Source: Bradyrhizobium sp. Y36 (GTDB taxonomy: Bacteria > Pseudomonadota > Alphaproteobacteria > Rhizobiales > Xanthobacteraceae). From it: 64,000 bases of DNA. The translations under genes and the position numbers were made by a program. Shown piece by piece: positions 53,718 through 62,571 of this stretch. Where the stretch lies: positions 62,001 to 126,000 of the forward strand of contig NZ_NWTI01000016.1 of assembly GCF_002531575.1 (NCBI RefSeq). Reading direction: 5' to 3'. A model generated the notes under the pieces. That model was not told where the DNA came from. It saw only the letters and a program-made list of their open reading frames with translations, and searched no databases. Position 1 is the stretch's first letter; each line of letters starts with the position of its first letter.

Positions 53718-56144
53718 TCATTTGAATGCCACCTTCATACCCGCAACGAATGTGCGCGGCGAGCCCGCATAGATCGATCCCGTCGAATTTGCGAGCACGC
53801 TCGCAGGATTTTGAAGGCCCGCCGCCGTCACCGTATTGGAGATGTTGTTGGCCGAGGCGACGTAGGTCCGATCGAAGACGTTCCTGACCTCGAGATACAA
53901 GTTCAGGGATCTGAAGGTGTTGGACAACAGGTCGGTCGCGTAGTGGACATTCACATTGACCAGCTCATAGCCCGGCGCCTTCAGCAGGTTTGCATTGTCC
54001 ATGTAGAAGGAGTCCTTCCACTGGACCTCGACAAAGCCGCCAAGGCCGGTCAGCGGCCCAGCGAACGCATCATAGCCGATCCTGGCCGTCAGCTCGTTGG
54101 GTGAGATGCCGGGGATCTTGTTGCCGGCTCGGTTGAAGCTGAACACGGCGCCATTAGTGATGTTCTCGACATATTCGGTATAGACCTCGTCGAGATAGGT
54201 GTACGCCGCCATGAACCGCCAGCCTGGATAGAACTTCCAGTCGGCGGCCAGCTCGATGCCGCGGTGTTCGGACCGCGGCGCGTTGAACATATAGGTCGCG
54301 TTGCTGGCGCTGGGATTGCTGGCGGCCTGACTGACCAGCTCATTCCGGAAGAACTCGTAGAATGCCGTCGCGCTCAGCTTGACTGCATTGCTCGGCGTCC
54401 AATCAAAGCCGAGATCATAGCCGACATTGGTTTGCGTCTGGAGCTGGGTGTTGTTGCCGAAATCACCGTTCGGAAGAACGAACAGATTCGACACCTGCGG
54501 CGTTCCGTATCCCGTCGCGACCCGTCCGCGAAACTGCCATTCCTGATTGAGCCTGTAGAGCAGCGCAAATTCAGGAGCGGTGTTCTCGATTTTGCGATTG
54601 ACGCTGGTGGGCGTGGGTATCGTCGCCACGGGAACGTTGACCGTATTGTACTTGTAGAGCGTATTGACGCCTTTCAGGACGGTTGTCTCCCATCCTATTC
54701 CGGCGACGGCGGTGAGCGCGGAAGTGAGCTTCAGCTCCTCCCTCGCCCGTATCCCGTAATTGGACGTATCGCTGTAGGTGTTGGCCGAGATCAGGCCCAG
54801 TGTGGCGTTTCCGCCCGGCATGACGTTCCGCGTATCGCTGGACGCCACGAGCGTGTTGTACCAGGCGCCGACCAACGTGGTAGACTCCATGCCGAAGATT
54901 TCGCCGCGCTTGGTGAGATCGCTCATGTAGTTGTACGAGGGGAAATCGCCGATCGCGGTCGTGGCGCCGGTGGGCTGGCTGATGTTCCGGTCGTCGAAGA
55001 CGAACTGGTTGCGCCACGTCATCGTGTTGTCGAAGTCGTGCTCCCAGCGTCCTCCGACAATGGTGCGCCGATCGTTTCGCCCGAGACCCGCCTGCGTGGC
55101 TGTCTCGGTGTCCTTGCCACCGTTGAAGCCGTTGTTGAAGAGAGACACGGTCGGACATCCGGCGGCAGCCGTCGCACCGGTCGTGCACCCCTGCTGGAAA
55201 GGGTTGGTGTAGAACTGGTTCAGCGACTGCCGCAGCGGCAGCCGTGCGCTGAGGTCGTTGTTGATGATCTTGACCGTGAAGCGATCGTCCGGCGTCGCTT
55301 TCAGCGTGCCAAGGAAGTTGACGGTCTGGGTGTTGAACCAGCTGTTACCGGTGTAGCCGTCGGCCCTGGTGTCGCTCACGAACAGCGAGCCCTCGAAATT
55401 GCCGACCTTCTTGCCGGCCGCCAGGTAATTGTTGAGATAGCCGTAGCTGCCGCCGTCGACGCCATATTCGACGCCATCGATCGTGCCGCCCGGCCGTGTG
55501 CGGAAATTGAGCGCACCGCCGGTCGCGTAATTGCCGTAGAGCGCCGACGACGGCCCCCGGATCACGTCGATCGCACTGTAGGCGTGGGGATCGATCAGGT
55601 CGCTGCGCGACAGGCCGTCCGGCTGCGTCACCGGGAAGCCGTCGTCGAAGATCACGAGATTGCGGATGGCGAAACCGTTGCGGGCGTTGGATCCGCGAAT
55701 CGAGATGCCGAAATCGCGCGGGCCGTTACCCTGCTTGATCGAAATGCCCGGACTGTCCCGCAAGACGTCGCTGACCGAAAACGACGGGCGGTTGTCGAAC
55801 TGGCTGCGATCAATCGTCGTCGCGGTCTGGCCGGCGGGCGCCTGATTGAGACCGGCCCGCACCGCCCCGGCGGACATCGTGTTGTTTTGCCCCTGGGCGC
55901 CATCGATCGCGACCGGCGCGACCGGCCTCGCTGCGCGCGCCGCCGATGCGGAGCGTAGCCGCGTTGGCCGGGTGATTGTTTGGAGACGGGAGGTCTTGGG
56001 CGCCTCGACCGTCACTGCGGGAATCGCTTCCGGGGCAGCCTGGGCGAGCGCGTCTGAACCGACCGGGGACAGCAGTCCGACAAGCACGGGCAAGCCCGCG
56101 CTTCCGATCGCACGTATGCGTAACATCACTTGAATTCCTGACAT
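53718..56144 (-). CDS. TonB-dependent outer-membrane receptor, probably copper-linked
   Basis: An 808-residue receptor. After the signal (LRIRAIGSAGLPVLVGLLSP, cleavage ALA) comes a short TonB box region (PAVTVEAPKT), then the plug (VSDVLRDSPGISIKQGNGPR, DVIRGPSSALYGNYATGGAL), and a 22-strand barrel ending in AGSPRTFVAGMKVAFK. The terminal F and the family plug are intact. The cargo is inferred as copper or a copper chelate from its operon (OprC-like role). The start at 56144 is used; 56126 is an alternative. Confidence 0.93.
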   Translation of the reverse strand: MSGIQVMLRIRAIGSAGLPVLVGLLSPVGSDALAQAAPEAIPAVTVEAPKTSRLQTITRPTRLRSASAARAARPVAPVAIDGAQGQNNTMSAGAVRAGLNQAPAGQTATTIDRSQFDNRPSFSVSDVLRDSPGISIKQGNGPRDFGISIRGSNARNGFAIRNLVIFDDGFPVTQPDGLSRSDLIDPHAYSAIDVIRGPSSALYGNYATGGALNFRTRPGGTIDGVEYGVDGGSYGYLNNYLAAGKKVGNFEGSLFVSDTRADGYTGNSWFNTQTVNFLGTLKATPDDRFTVKIINNDLSARLPLRQSLNQFYTNPFQQGCTTGATAAAGCPTVSLFNNGFNGGKDTETATQAGLGRNDRRTIVGGRWEHDFDNTMTWRNQFVFDDRNISQPTGATTAIGDFPSYNYMSDLTKRGEIFGMESTTLVGAWYNTLVASSDTRNVMPGGNATLGLISANTYSDTSNYGIRAREELKLTSALTAVAGIGWETTVLKGVNTLYKYNTVNVPVATIPTPTSVNRKIENTAPEFALLYRLNQEWQFRGRVATGYGTPQVSNLFVLPNGDFGNNTQLQTQTNVGYDLGFDWTPSNAVKLSATAFYEFFRNELVSQAASNPSASNATYMFNAPRSEHRGIELAADWKFYPGWRFMAAYTYLDEVYTEYVENITNGAVFSFNRAGNKIPGISPNELTARIGYDAFAGPLTGLGGFVEVQWKDSFYMDNANLLKAPGYELVNVNVHYATDLLSNTFRSLNLYLEVRNVFDRTYVASANNISNTVTAAGLQNPASVLANSTGSIYAGSPRTFVAGMKVAFK

Positions 56145-56221
56145 CCGGCACCTCGGCCGGTCCATTGAGCACGCCATCGGCACGGCAACGGCGCGCGCCG
56201 ACGGTTCGGTTTGTCGCTAGG

Positions 56222-56608
56222 TCAGGAAAATCGAGGTGGGGCGCGCGCTTGGGCGATCGAGCCCTCGGGCGCGGCGATCGCGAGCGCTTGGGCCGGATGC
56301 CACACCACGCGCTCGGCATGGCGGGCGGGAATCGGGAGTGTCGTGTGCGTCGGCGAATCGAGCGAGGCGCTGGCCTGGGCCAGGCAACACAGGGCGCACG
56401 CGCCGGCATGCGCATTCGGTCCGCCGGTCTGATCGCTCAGGCCGCCCTGCTCGCTCGCGCTGTGACAGATGACGCCGGCAGACAGCGGATCGGCAATGGC
56501 CTGCCCGGTCGCCCAGCAGGCGGCAATCGGCGCCAGCACCTGCATCGCCAGGGCGAGCAGGACCAGGGGCAGGAATTTTTGAAGCCGAGCGCGCATCCGC
56601 CGAACCAT
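56222..56608 (-). CDS. DUF2946-family protein
   Basis: A 128-residue protein with a hydrophobic segment (LVLLALAMQVLAPIAACWAT) and the ALCCLAQ cysteine pair. These match DUF2946, small proteins generally found next to TonB receptors and copper genes. First gene of the cluster; the ATG at 56608 is preferred over a GTG at 56620. Function unknown; a role in copper binding or receptor maturation is plausible. Confidence 0.75.
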   Translation of the reverse strand: MVRRMRARLQKFLPLVLLALAMQVLAPIAACWATGQAIADPLSAGVICHSASEQGGLSDQTGGPNAHAGACALCCLAQASASLDSPTHTTLPIPARHAERVVWHPAQALAIAAPEGSIAQARAPPRFS

Positions 56609-56774
56609 TCGTTCGTTCACTAACTAAACACCGTGCCGCTCCCAAGTCGAGGTCAGTTCCGCCGCCTTCTTGGCCCAGCGCAAATTTGGCGAAAACCGTG
56701 GCCGCGGTAACCCAGCACAGCCCCGCGGATGGGCATTTGAGGCATGTCAAACGCCCCCGCTTTCCACAGATTTC

Positions 56775-56791
56775 GTATATTTGTCATATAC
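56775..56791. promoter_or_regulatory. Palindrome upstream of the copper operon
   Basis: GTATAT-TTGTC-ATATAC, a perfect inverted repeat with a 5-base centre, 167 bp upstream of the DUF2946 start, in the AT-rich island. A possible metal-regulator or promoter element; not a recognised CueR or CsoR site. Confidence 0.35.
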
Positions 56792-57027
56792 TTGCAGGCC
56801 CCGACGCCCGATCATTTCGTCTACTGACCGAATTTTGAACATTCGTTGCCGAAAATGATGACAAGTGAGAAAAGTTGATCTAGCATCCCTCTCGCTCAGG
56901 CTGGCCGCGAGGTCCAAGTCTGGTGGTCCAAGTCTCGGGAGGAGCCCCTGGCGCGCAAAATGCAGCGTCGCCCCGCCAATCAAGATCAAATCTTAAGATC
57001 GGGGATAATAGGGTCGACACAATTTTT

Positions 57028-57057
57028 GAGCGGGGCCAGGGCCCCGCTCTTTTTTTG
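57028..57057 (+). terminator. Orphan rho-independent terminator before the globin gene
   Basis: Stem GAGCGGGGC / GCCCCGCTC (9 bp, loop CAGG) followed by eight T. It is perfect in the + direction. The nearest + strand gene upstream is tens of kilobases away in practical terms, so the transcript it ends must begin in the preceding intergenic region: a small RNA or a leader attenuator for the globin. Confidence 0.8.
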
Positions 57058-57092
57058 TCCGCAGGTATTGTTGGCAAGGGCCTGAAGCGCCG

Positions 57093-57497
57093 ATGAATGC
57101 TTCGTCCAATCCGATCGAGATCAGCTTCGAACGTGCGGCCTCGCGCTGTGCGGATCTCACGCCTCTCGTCTACCAACGCCTGTTCGACGCGCATCCCGAG
57201 ACTCAGGCGATGTTCCGCGCCGATGGCCGCGACCTCGTGAAGGGGTCGATGCTCGCGCTGGCGATCGAGGCGATTCTCGATTTCGCCGGTGAACGCCGCG
57301 GACATTTCCGGCTGATCGCCTGCGAGGTCGCCTCGCACGATGGCTATGGCACGCCGCGCGAGCTGTTCATCGCGTTCTTCGCCGTGATCAGGGACAGCTT
57401 GCGCGATCTGCTCGGCGAAGAATGGTCCATCGAGATCGCGCACGCCTGGGATCAGCTGCTCGTCGACCTCGACGCATTCGCCGGTGCGACGGCCTGA
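57093..57497 (+). CDS. Globin-family protein
   Basis: A 134-residue globin. The helical pattern PIEISFERAASRCADLTPLV (A/B helices), GSMLALAIEAILDF, and FRLIACEVASHDGYGTPREL supplies the probable proximal His82. It is of the short single-domain flavohemoglobin-related class, with no reductase domain. Heme-based sensing or NO/O2 handling is possible. It starts 36 bp after the orphan terminator and is followed by a sugar importer 135 bp downstream. Confidence 0.8.
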   Translation: MNASSNPIEISFERAASRCADLTPLVYQRLFDAHPETQAMFRADGRDLVKGSMLALAIEAILDFAGERRGHFRLIACEVASHDGYGTPRELFIAFFAVIRDSLRDLLGEEWSIEIAHAWDQLLVDLDAFAGATA

Positions 57498-57524
57498 CGC
57501 TTTGCGCTGCACCAACACGGCTCG

Positions 57525-57543
57525 CTGCAATGAGTGATTGCAG
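57525..57543. promoter_or_regulatory. Palindrome before the second sugar importer
   Basis: CTGCAAT-GAGTG-ATTGCAG, perfect 7-bp arms, 90 bp upstream of the binding-protein ATG. It is a possible operator for the importer genes; no regulator gene for it is present in the window. Confidence 0.35.
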
Positions 57544-57632
57544 ATTGAGTGGCGCCAACTCTTGTGAGACACTTTCGGCCATCGGTCGCGCAATCAATGA
57601 CGCGCCGACGAAAATATATATGGGAGCGAGCG

Positions 57633-58655
57633 ATGTCCGGGACGAAAGATTTCTCGACGACGAGGCGCGATCTTCTTCAGGCGGCTGCGACCGCCGGCGC
57701 CGGAGCTGCCCTCCTCGGCAGCATGGGCATAAACCCCGCACTGGCAGCCGAGGTCGGACGCAGCGAGAAGCCGCTGAAGGCGGCATTCTCCAATGCAGGG
57801 CTGCAGGCCACCTGGTGCGCGCAAGGCAAGCAGGCCGCCGAATTCTGGGGCAAGCTGTTCAACGTCGAGGTCACCTGGTTCGACGGCCAGCTCGACGCCG
57901 TGAAGCAGCGTGCGGCGATCGACAACATGGCCTCGCAGAAATGGGACTTCGTCGCGATCCAGGCCTTCGGCATCGGCACCCTCACCCAGCCCGTGCAGAA
58001 GATGATCGATGCCGGCACGCCCGTGATCGACATGGACACGCTGATTGCGCCGCTCGACCAGATCAACGTCCACTCCTTCCTCGCCCCCGACAACGAGTTC
58101 ATGGGCGCCTCGGTGACCCAGGCACTGTGCAACGCGATGGGCGGCAAGGGTAAGATCATCATGACGCAGGGCGCGCTCGGTCATACCGGCGCGCAAGGGC
58201 GGGCAAAAGGCTTCACCAACACGGTGAAGCAATTCCCCGGCATCGAGGTGCTCGACACCCAGCCGGCCGACTGGGACGTCTCCAAGACGGCGCGGCTCTG
58301 GGAAACCTATCTCACCAAATATCCGCAGATCGACGCGGCGTTCTTCCACAATGACGACATGGCGCTCGCCGCGGCCAACATCATGAAGGCACGCGGCCGC
58401 ACCAACATCCTGATCGGCGGCGTCGACGCCATGCCGCCGGCAATCCAGGCGGTGAGCGAGGGCCGCATGTTCGCGACCGTCCGCAATCCCTCCTGCCGCA
58501 TTCATGGCGGCGCCATCATCGCGGGCGTCTCCGCCGTGGTCGGCGGCGAAAAGAGCGGACAGGGCATTCCCAAGAACGTCGTCACCGACGGCCCGGTCGT
58601 GACCAAGGCCAATGCCGCCGGGATGCAGTGGATGCAGGATCACTTCCTGATCTGA
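57633..58655 (+). CDS. Sugar ABC transporter binding protein (RbsB-type)
   Basis: A 340-residue periplasmic-binding protein of the LacI/RbsB fold. The start MSGTKDF is preceded by GGGAG; the Tat signal is TTRRDLLQAAATAGAGAALL with cleavage at ALA. Repeated lobes are visible: AAFSNAGLQATWCAQGKQAA and FHNDDMALAAANIMKARG, with DTLIAPLDQ near the cleft. It delivers a sugar to the RbsA-like and RbsC-like subunits in the next two genes. Ligand unknown. Confidence 0.9.
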   Translation: MSGTKDFSTTRRDLLQAAATAGAGAALLGSMGINPALAAEVGRSEKPLKAAFSNAGLQATWCAQGKQAAEFWGKLFNVEVTWFDGQLDAVKQRAAIDNMASQKWDFVAIQAFGIGTLTQPVQKMIDAGTPVIDMDTLIAPLDQINVHSFLAPDNEFMGASVTQALCNAMGGKGKIIMTQGALGHTGAQGRAKGFTNTVKQFPGIEVLDTQPADWDVSKTARLWETYLTKYPQIDAAFFHNDDMALAAANIMKARGRTNILIGGVDAMPPAIQAVSEGRMFATVRNPSCRIHGGAIIAGVSAVVGGEKSGQGIPKNVVTDGPVVTKANAAGMQWMQDHFLI

Positions 58656-58661
58656 ACCTCC

Positions 58662-60164
58662 ATGCCCGAGGTGCGTTCGCCCATCCTTGAACTGCAGGGC
58701 ATCACGAAGAGCTTCGGCGGCGTCGAAGCGCTTCGTGGTGTCGACTTCGCGCTGCATCCCGGCGAGATCCACGGTCTCGTCGGCGAGAACGGCGCCGGCA
58801 AGAGCACGCTGATGAAGATCATCGCCGGCGTGCACACCGAATTCTCCGGCCGCTTCCTGATCGACGGCGCGGAGACGCATTTCCGCTCGGCGCGCGATGC
58901 GCACGCGGCCGGCATCGCCATGGTGCATCAGGAGCTCTCGGTCGCGCCTGATCTCACGGTCGCCGAGAACGTCTTCCTCGGCAACCAGCCGACCAATGCC
59001 CTGGGCCTCGTGCAATGGCGGCGGATGGCGCGCGAGGCCGGCGAGCAGCTCGCCCGCTTCGGCATCGACGTCGATCCGATGTCGCGGCTCGGCGATCTCC
59101 CGATCGGGCTGCAGCAGCTGATCGAGATCGCGCGCGTGCTGTTCTCCGGCGCCCGGATCGTCATCCTGGACGAGCCGACCTCCGCCCTCTCCCCGCCCGA
59201 GGTCGAGCGCCTGTTCGCAACGCTGCGGCGGCTGCGCGAGCAAGGCACCAGCATCGTCTTCATCTCGCATTTCATCGAGGACATCCTGCTTGTGTCCGAC
59301 ACGGTGACCGTATTCCGCAACGGGCGGAAGGTCGCGGAGACCGCGAGCTCTGCGACCAGCAAGGGCGCGCTGATCGAGGCCATGATCGGCCGCGGCGGCG
59401 AGGCGCTCGAGCACAGCTATAGCGACGATCTGATGCTGCCGCAGCCGAGCGCCAGCCGGGTCGTTCTCAAGGTCGACCAGCTCTCGCTGTCCCGCAGCCT
59501 GAAGGACATCTCCTTCGAGGCCCGCGCCGGCGAGGTGCTCGGCATCTACGGCTTCATGGGATGCGGCCAGCAGGAGCTGTCGCGCATCCTGTTCGGCAAG
59601 CTGAAGCCGGACGCTGGCACGCTTCTCGTCGACGGCACGCCGAAGACCTTTGCCAGCACGGCGGCGGCACGGCGCGCCGGCGTTGCCCTGGTGCCGGAGA
59701 GTCGGCGCGACATGCTGTTCCATCAGGAGCCGGTCTACAAGAACATCTCGATCAGCATCCTCGATCGCATCTCCGCGCTGCTGCTCAAGCCGGCGCAGGA
59801 GCGCGATATCGCAAAGCGTCAGGTCGAGCAGTTGCAGATCCGGCCGCCGGCGGTCGGGCTCGACCTCGGCATGCTCTCCGGCGGCAACCAGCAGAAGGTG
59901 GCCCTGGCGAAATGGCTGACCTATCCGCCCAAGCTGCTGGTGCTGTGCGAGCCGACCCGCGGCATGGATGTCGGCGCCAAGAACGACGTCATCAACATCG
60001 TCCGCGACCTCCGCGCCAAGGGGCTCGCGATCATCGTGCTGTCGACCGAGCCGGAAACGGTGCTGTCGCTGGCCGACCGCATCCTCGTGCTCAAGCGCGG
60101 CGCGATGGTGCGGGAATTCAGGAACGAGCCGGTCAGCAAGGACCGCCTGCTGGAAGCGGCGTGA
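58662..60164 (+). CDS. Sugar ABC transporter ATPase (RbsA-type, two domains)
   Basis: A 500-residue protein with two ABC cassettes. The first has Walker A GENGAGKST (41-49) and VILDEPTSALSPPEVERLF. The second has a degenerate P-loop (IYGFMGCGQQEL, about 295-305) and a second signature LSGGNQQKVALAKWL with LCEPTRGMDVGAK. This pattern is typical of ribose/galactose/xylose importers. It starts 6 bp after the binding-protein stop. Confidence 0.95.
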   Translation: MPEVRSPILELQGITKSFGGVEALRGVDFALHPGEIHGLVGENGAGKSTLMKIIAGVHTEFSGRFLIDGAETHFRSARDAHAAGIAMVHQELSVAPDLTVAENVFLGNQPTNALGLVQWRRMAREAGEQLARFGIDVDPMSRLGDLPIGLQQLIEIARVLFSGARIVILDEPTSALSPPEVERLFATLRRLREQGTSIVFISHFIEDILLVSDTVTVFRNGRKVAETASSATSKGALIEAMIGRGGEALEHSYSDDLMLPQPSASRVVLKVDQLSLSRSLKDISFEARAGEVLGIYGFMGCGQQELSRILFGKLKPDAGTLLVDGTPKTFASTAAARRAGVALVPESRRDMLFHQEPVYKNISISILDRISALLLKPAQERDIAKRQVEQLQIRPPAVGLDLGMLSGGNQQKVALAKWLTYPPKLLVLCEPTRGMDVGAKNDVINIVRDLRAKGLAIIVLSTEPETVLSLADRILVLKRGAMVREFRNEPVSKDRLLEAA

Positions 60165-60175
60165 CGGAGAAGCAC

Positions 60176-61201
60176 ATGAGCAGCGAGACGGCTTTGGCGG
60201 CGGAGCGGCGGGCCCGGGGCCTTGCGCCCTTCCTGCGCTCGCAGATGCGCAACATCGCCCCGTTCCTGACCCTGATCTTCCTGTCCGGATTCTTCGCCTT
60301 CGCCAGCCCCTCCTTCGCGACGCTCGACAATCTCGGCAACATCCTGACCCAGGTGTCGGTCACCGGCATCATCGCGGTCGGCCTCACCTTCGTGATCCTG
60401 TGCGCGGAGATCGACCTGTCGATCGCCAGCATCGCCAACGTCACGGGCATCGCGGTCGCCTACTTCACGCTGCAGGAATCCTACGTCAACATCGCCAACA
60501 TCCCGCTGCCCGGCGCGGTCGCGATCATCCTCTCGATCCTGCTCTGCGCCCTGCTCGGCCTCGTCAACGCGCTGGGCCTGACCGTGATCGGCATCCCCTC
60601 CTTCATCATGACGCTCGCGATGATGCAGATCGCGGCCGGCATCTCCGCGCTCCTGGTGCGCGGCCAGATCGCCTACAAGGTCCCTAGCCTGATCACCACC
60701 CTCGGCTCCGGCTCGATCGGCGGCATTCCCTGGATCGTGATCGTCGCCGCCATCATGCTGCTCGGCGGCCACCTCGTGCTGACCTACACGCGCTTCGGCC
60801 GCTACGTCTACATGGTCGGCGGCAATCGCGAGGCGGCCGAATATTCCGGCCTCAACGTCAAGCTCATCCTGGGCGCGGTGATGGTGATCTCGGCGGTGTG
60901 CTCCGGCATCGGCGGCATGCTCGGCGTCGCCCATTTCGGCAGCGCGCAGCAGAACGAATTCGACACCTATCTGCTCGACTCCATCGCCGCCGTCGTCGTC
61001 GGCGGCACCAGCCTGTTCGGCGGCCGCGGCGGCATCGGCAACACCATCGTCGGCCTGTTCGTGCTCGGTGTGCTCAACAACGGCCTCGACCACGTCAACA
61101 TCGACAGCTTCCTGAAGATCCTGATCCGCGGCCTGATCCTGCTGGCAGCGCTGGTCATCAACGTCTATGCGCAGCGGCTGCGGGAAAGAACGGCGGAGTA
61201 G
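60176..61201 (+). CDS. Sugar ABC transporter permease (RbsC-type)
   Basis: A 341-residue permease with about ten membrane helices. VGLTFVILCAEIDLSIASIA is the RbsC substrate-path motif, GIPSFIMTLAMMQIAAGI and GGNREAAEYSGLNV follow, and AAVVVGGTSLFGGRGGIGNT closes the family signature. ACGGAGA is upstream of the ATG. No sugar kinase or isomerase is beside the operon, so the cargo is open. Confidence 0.94.
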   Translation: MSSETALAAERRARGLAPFLRSQMRNIAPFLTLIFLSGFFAFASPSFATLDNLGNILTQVSVTGIIAVGLTFVILCAEIDLSIASIANVTGIAVAYFTLQESYVNIANIPLPGAVAIILSILLCALLGLVNALGLTVIGIPSFIMTLAMMQIAAGISALLVRGQIAYKVPSLITTLGSGSIGGIPWIVIVAAIMLLGGHLVLTYTRFGRYVYMVGGNREAAEYSGLNVKLILGAVMVISAVCSGIGGMLGVAHFGSAQQNEFDTYLLDSIAAVVVGGTSLFGGRGGIGNTIVGLFVLGVLNNGLDHVNIDSFLKILIRGLILLAALVINVYAQRLRERTAE

Positions 61202-61215
61202 ACGGCCTCAAAGCA

Positions 61216-61247
61216 AAAACTGCGAAAACAACCCCATGCACAGTAGA
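61216..61247 (+). repeat. Dispersed 32-bp element, copy 2
   Basis: AAAACTGCGAAAACAACCCC then ATGCACAGTAGA starts 14 bp after the RbsC-type permease stop and matches copy 1 at 45723-45754. Both copies follow an ABC transporter gene and run in the same direction as it. Confidence 0.75.
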
Positions 61248-61385
61248 AACTGTGAGTGAGTTCAGGCCCTTATCACGGCCGATCATCAACATCTGTAGCC
61301 TTGGCGAGGTTTGACTCGTCGGGCAAAACAGGCGAACAACTCCGTCATGGCACCGACCGCGTGCCCCCGGAGAGCGAGAGCCCAA

Positions 61386-62513
61386 ATGGCTGTCATCGAT
61401 CGCCGCGCCGTCCTTGTCGGCGGAGGAGCGCTTCTCGTGACGACAAGCCCGCTTGCCTCCGCGCCGTTCGCGTGGGGATCGATCCCCCCGTCCGATGCGG
61501 GCTTTGCGCCCGACCTTGACGAGCGGCTCGACAAGGCGATTGCGGACAAGAGCGCCTGGGGCCTGCATGGCGTCGTCGTCACGCGCAAGGGCAAGCTCGT
61601 GCTCGAACGTTACTTCACCGGCGAGGACGAAGTCTGGGGCGCTCCGCGCGGCCGCGTCGTTTTCAGCCCCGACACGCTGCACGATCTGCGCTCGGTCACC
61701 AAGAGCATTTTAGGTCTGCTCTACGGGATCGCCCTCGATCTCGGCAAGGTGCCGGCACCCGACCAGACGCTGATCGCGCAATTCCCCGAATACGCCCACG
61801 CCGCAACCGATCCCCGCCTCCAGCGCCTGACCGTCGCGCACGCGCTCACCATGACGCTGGGGTTCGACTGGAACGAGGACATTCCCTACCAGGACCCGAG
61901 CAACAGTGAAATTCAGATGGAGCGCGCGCCCGATCGCCTGCGCTACATCTTCAGCCGGCCCTTCATCTCCGATCCCGGCACCCGCTGGATCTACGGCGCG
62001 GCCGGCACCGAACTGATCGGACAACTGCTGGTGAAAGGCACCGACCAGTCGCTGCCGGATTTTGCACGCGCGAACCTGTTCGATCCCCTCGGGATCGGTC
62101 CGACCGAATGGACCAAGGGTTTCAACGGGCAGCCCGCACCCGCCTCCGGCCTGCGCATGACGCCGCGCGATCTCGCGCGCATCGGCCAATTGATCCTCAA
62201 CCGCGGGCAATGGGACGGACGCCAGATCGTCTCGACGGACTGGTTGGCGAAATCGTCCCAGCCTTACGTTCCCTGCGACGAGCAGCGCCGGTACGGCTAT
62301 TTCTGGTATAGCGGGGACCTGCAATACGGCCAGCGGCCGAACCGTCCGCTCGCGCATTGGGTCGGCGGCTTCGGCTATGGCGGCCAGCGGCTGTTCGTCA
62401 TGCCCGACCTCGAAATCGTGGTCGCCATCACCTGCGGAAACTACGCCGACGAGAAGCAATGGATGCCGCCGATCCGGGTGATCCGCGACGTCGTCCTGGC
62501 CGGGCTGAGGTGA
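61386..62513 (+). CDS. Beta-lactamase-fold serine hydrolase with Tat signal
   Basis: A 375-residue class-C-like hydrolase. The N-terminus DRRAVLVGGGALLVTTSPLA is a Tat-type signal. The nucleophile motif SVTK gives Ser103 and Lys106; a Tyr-containing motif YGAAGTELIGQ and WVGGFGYGGQRLFV (KTG-like region) complete the family. Probably an esterase or D-amino-acid/peptide hydrolase in the periplasm; substrate not assigned. GGAGAGCGAG precedes the start. Confidence 0.88.
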   Translation: MAVIDRRAVLVGGGALLVTTSPLASAPFAWGSIPPSDAGFAPDLDERLDKAIADKSAWGLHGVVVTRKGKLVLERYFTGEDEVWGAPRGRVVFSPDTLHDLRSVTKSILGLLYGIALDLGKVPAPDQTLIAQFPEYAHAATDPRLQRLTVAHALTMTLGFDWNEDIPYQDPSNSEIQMERAPDRLRYIFSRPFISDPGTRWIYGAAGTELIGQLLVKGTDQSLPDFARANLFDPLGIGPTEWTKGFNGQPAPASGLRMTPRDLARIGQLILNRGQWDGRQIVSTDWLAKSSQPYVPCDEQRRYGYFWYSGDLQYGQRPNRPLAHWVGGFGYGGQRLFVMPDLEIVVAITCGNYADEKQWMPPIRVIRDVVLAGLR

Positions 62514-62571
62514 AAGCCTCGTGCGATACCCGTCGTCTCTAAGGTGCGGACCATTACGCCGTTCCAGCGTC

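Larger units (their letters stand above)
56609..57092. other. Divergent regulatory region between the copper operon and the globin
   Basis: No protein gene seen in 484 bp. The part 56755-56880 is clearly more AT-rich than the surroundings and contains a palindrome (56775-56791). A strong + strand terminator (57028-57056) lies 36 bp before the globin start, although no upstream + strand gene exists. No consensus -35/-10 pair for the copper operon could be assigned. Confidence 0.5.

Noticed and set aside
56747..56989. 80-residue minus-strand frame upstream of the copper operon
   Set aside because: No ribosome binding site or domain; overlaps the AT-rich palindrome region, which looks regulatory.
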